From positions 319,290 through 383,289 of the forward strand of contig NZ_NTGB01000001.1 of assembly GCF_003072505.1 (NCBI RefSeq): a DNA stretch of 64,000 bases, written 5' to 3'. The stretch comes from Polynucleobacter rarus (lineage in GTDB: Bacteria > Pseudomonadota > Gammaproteobacteria > Burkholderiales > Burkholderiaceae). Below are positions 63,041 through 64,000 of the stretch, piece after piece (position 1 is the first letter of the stretch; every line of letters begins with the position of its first letter). The notes beneath the pieces are model-generated. The model was given only the letters and a program-made list of their open reading frames with translations. It did not search any database and was not told where the DNA came from. The position numbers and the translations under genes were made by a program.

Positions 63041-64000
63041 TTACTTTTTAGGCAGGCTAAACGTCCACATCATGCCACTTAAAGGAATTTTTTCTCGTAA
63101 TTCGGTTGGGGTGTTTGGCGCTCCACCCCCACGACCAGATAAGACTGTGACATATTGTCTACCTTTGTGCTCGTAGGTAATCGCGGGTGCATTAATTCCA
63201 GATCCAGTTTGGAATTCCCAAAGCTTTTTGCCATTTTCTGCGTCAAATGCAACAAATTCACCTGTTTGTTTTCCAGAAAAAAGTAAGCCACCATCCGTCA
63301 CTAACATACCGCCCCATTGCATGTAATCCATCAATGGTATTTTCCATTTAGGCTTGGCCGTTAAAGGATCCAATGCCATATAAAAGCCATTGGGTTCATT
63401 CGGGTTTTGTGGTGGAACGCTAGTTTGAACACCTTGATAACGTTGACCCACTTTGTACTCGTCTAGCTTGGCGAATTTAAAGATACGTGGTTGATTGGCT
63501 CCGTTTAAATAGACTAGTCCAGTTTTCGGGTTAAATGCCATTGGTACCCAATTTTTACCACCTCTGGGGCCAGGCCAAAATTCTACCTCTTCACCGGCCT
63601 TAATGCGATCTAGTAAATCTGTTGGTACAGGTCGACCTGTTTTCAAATCAATATTTTTTGCCCAGTTTTGCTTAGCAAATTCATTGGCAGCTAACAACTC
63701 TCCTGTCACCCGATCGAGTACATACAGAAATGCATTTTTATCTGCATGGATCAACACCTTTCTTAACTTACCATTGACTTTAATGTCTGCAAGAATATTC
63801 TCATTGACTGCATCGAAATCAAAAGGGTCTCCAGGAGTGAATTGATAGTGCCAAACAATTTCACCGGTGCCTGGACGAACTGCAATGACTGAAGCAATAT
63901 ATAAGTTATCCCCAGGACGATCGATAGGATTCCAAGCCCCGCCATTTCCTGTTCCCCAATAAGTTAAATCTGTTTCAGGGTCATAAGAACCTGTGATCCA
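63041..64000 (-). CDS. PQQ-dependent alcohol dehydrogenase, C-terminal part
   Basis: 319 C-terminal residues of a quinoprotein alcohol dehydrogenase; the frame is open to base 64000 and the start is outside the window. Eight-blade propeller elements are seen: TYWGTGNGGAWNPIDRPGDN near the edge, DKNAFLYVLDRVTGE, and late GKKLWEFQTGSGI and GRQYVTVLSGRGG. The catalytic Asp region is TPGDPFDFDAVNE (63803-63838): Asp-Phe-Asp, with Asp two positions after the catalytic Asp, as in lanthanide-dependent XoxF/PedH-type enzymes rather than Ala of calcium-dependent MxaF. Periplasmic oxidation of methanol or other alcohols is likely. Substrate not deducible. Confidence 0.88.
   Translation of the reverse strand, partial: WITGSYDPETDLTYWGTGNGGAWNPIDRPGDNLYIASVIAVRPGTGEIVWHYQFTPGDPFDFDAVNENILADIKVNGKLRKVLIHADKNAFLYVLDRVTGELLAANEFAKQNWAKNIDLKTGRPVPTDLLDRIKAGEEVEFWPGPRGGKNWVPMAFNPKTGLVYLNGANQPRIFKFAKLDEYKVGQRYQGVQTSVPPQNPNEPNGFYMALDPLTAKPKWKIPLMDYMQWGGMLVTDGGLLFSGKQTGEFVAFDAENGKKLWEFQTGSGINAPAITYEHKGRQYVTVLSGRGGGAPNTPTELREKIPLSGMMWTFSLPKK

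Noticed and set aside
63763..63945. Separate 60-residue minus-strand frame next to the PQQ dehydrogenase
   Set aside because: The dehydrogenase frame itself is open and matches the family to base 64000; this frame is an out-of-phase shadow, and there is no frameshift.
29937..64000. Prophage
   Set aside because: No capsid, tail, terminase, portal or integrase genes are present in the island.

Overview
The window looks like a chromosome segment from a low-GC betaproteobacterium, most likely Polynucleobacter or a close relative in the Burkholderiaceae. The evidence is gene content and order: odhA-odhB-lpdA-zapE, a PHP phosphoesterase with trpS, dapA-bamC, mutS-cysE-trmJ, lpxH-ppiB, cysS-alkA-accA-tilS-lysC and a serine tRNA. 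This is inferred from protein families, not from a database comparison.

Bases 1-30029 are ordinary housekeeping DNA: 2-oxoglutarate dehydrogenase, aminoacyl-tRNA synthetases, lysine-pathway enzymes, mismatch repair, lipid A and fatty-acid synthesis, tRNA modification. The unusual parts are a LuxR-type response regulator whose phospho-acceptor Asp is Asn, a TolC-like protein that lacks its N-terminal part and carries a long Pro-rich tail, and a MntA-like nucleotidyltransferase without its toxin partner.

Immediately after tRNA-Ser(GCU) the DNA becomes visibly more AT-rich. From about 30030 to 62950 it looks like a genomic island carrying insertion sequences: an ISL3-family element with a duplicated end, a dead IS3 remnant, and an intact IS3-family element with a 3-bp target duplication. 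Its centrepiece is an almost continuous plus-strand run at 33020-52919. The first part is a His-Xaa-Ser radical-SAM peptide-modification cassette (HxsA precursor, HxsD, HxsB, HxsC), coupled to a secreted triple-repeat Cys/Trp protein and small lipoproteins. The second part is a tight operon: a secreted fusion of two peptidoglycan-binding repeats to a PotF-like binding protein, a membrane protein, SrfA-, SrfB- (actin/Hsp70-fold) and SrfC-like (dynamin-like GTPase) proteins, a PrsW-type membrane protease, and a complete PotFGHI-type polyamine ABC importer. I propose that the second part, perhaps with the Hxs cassette, is one envelope-associated system; this is the most interesting content of the window.

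Further along are a HExxH protein, a KAP-family P-loop NTPase, a two-gene AAA ATPase plus DUF4276/Toprim-like module (candidate phage defence), a HAD-fold protein, and a stretch of decayed toxin-antitoxin genes in which antitoxin-like genes survive without an intact toxin (CopG-like, VbhA-like, TumA-like). Core-type sequence seems to resume at 63041 with the C-terminal part of a PQQ-dependent alcohol dehydrogenase carrying the Asp-x-Asp lanthanide signature.
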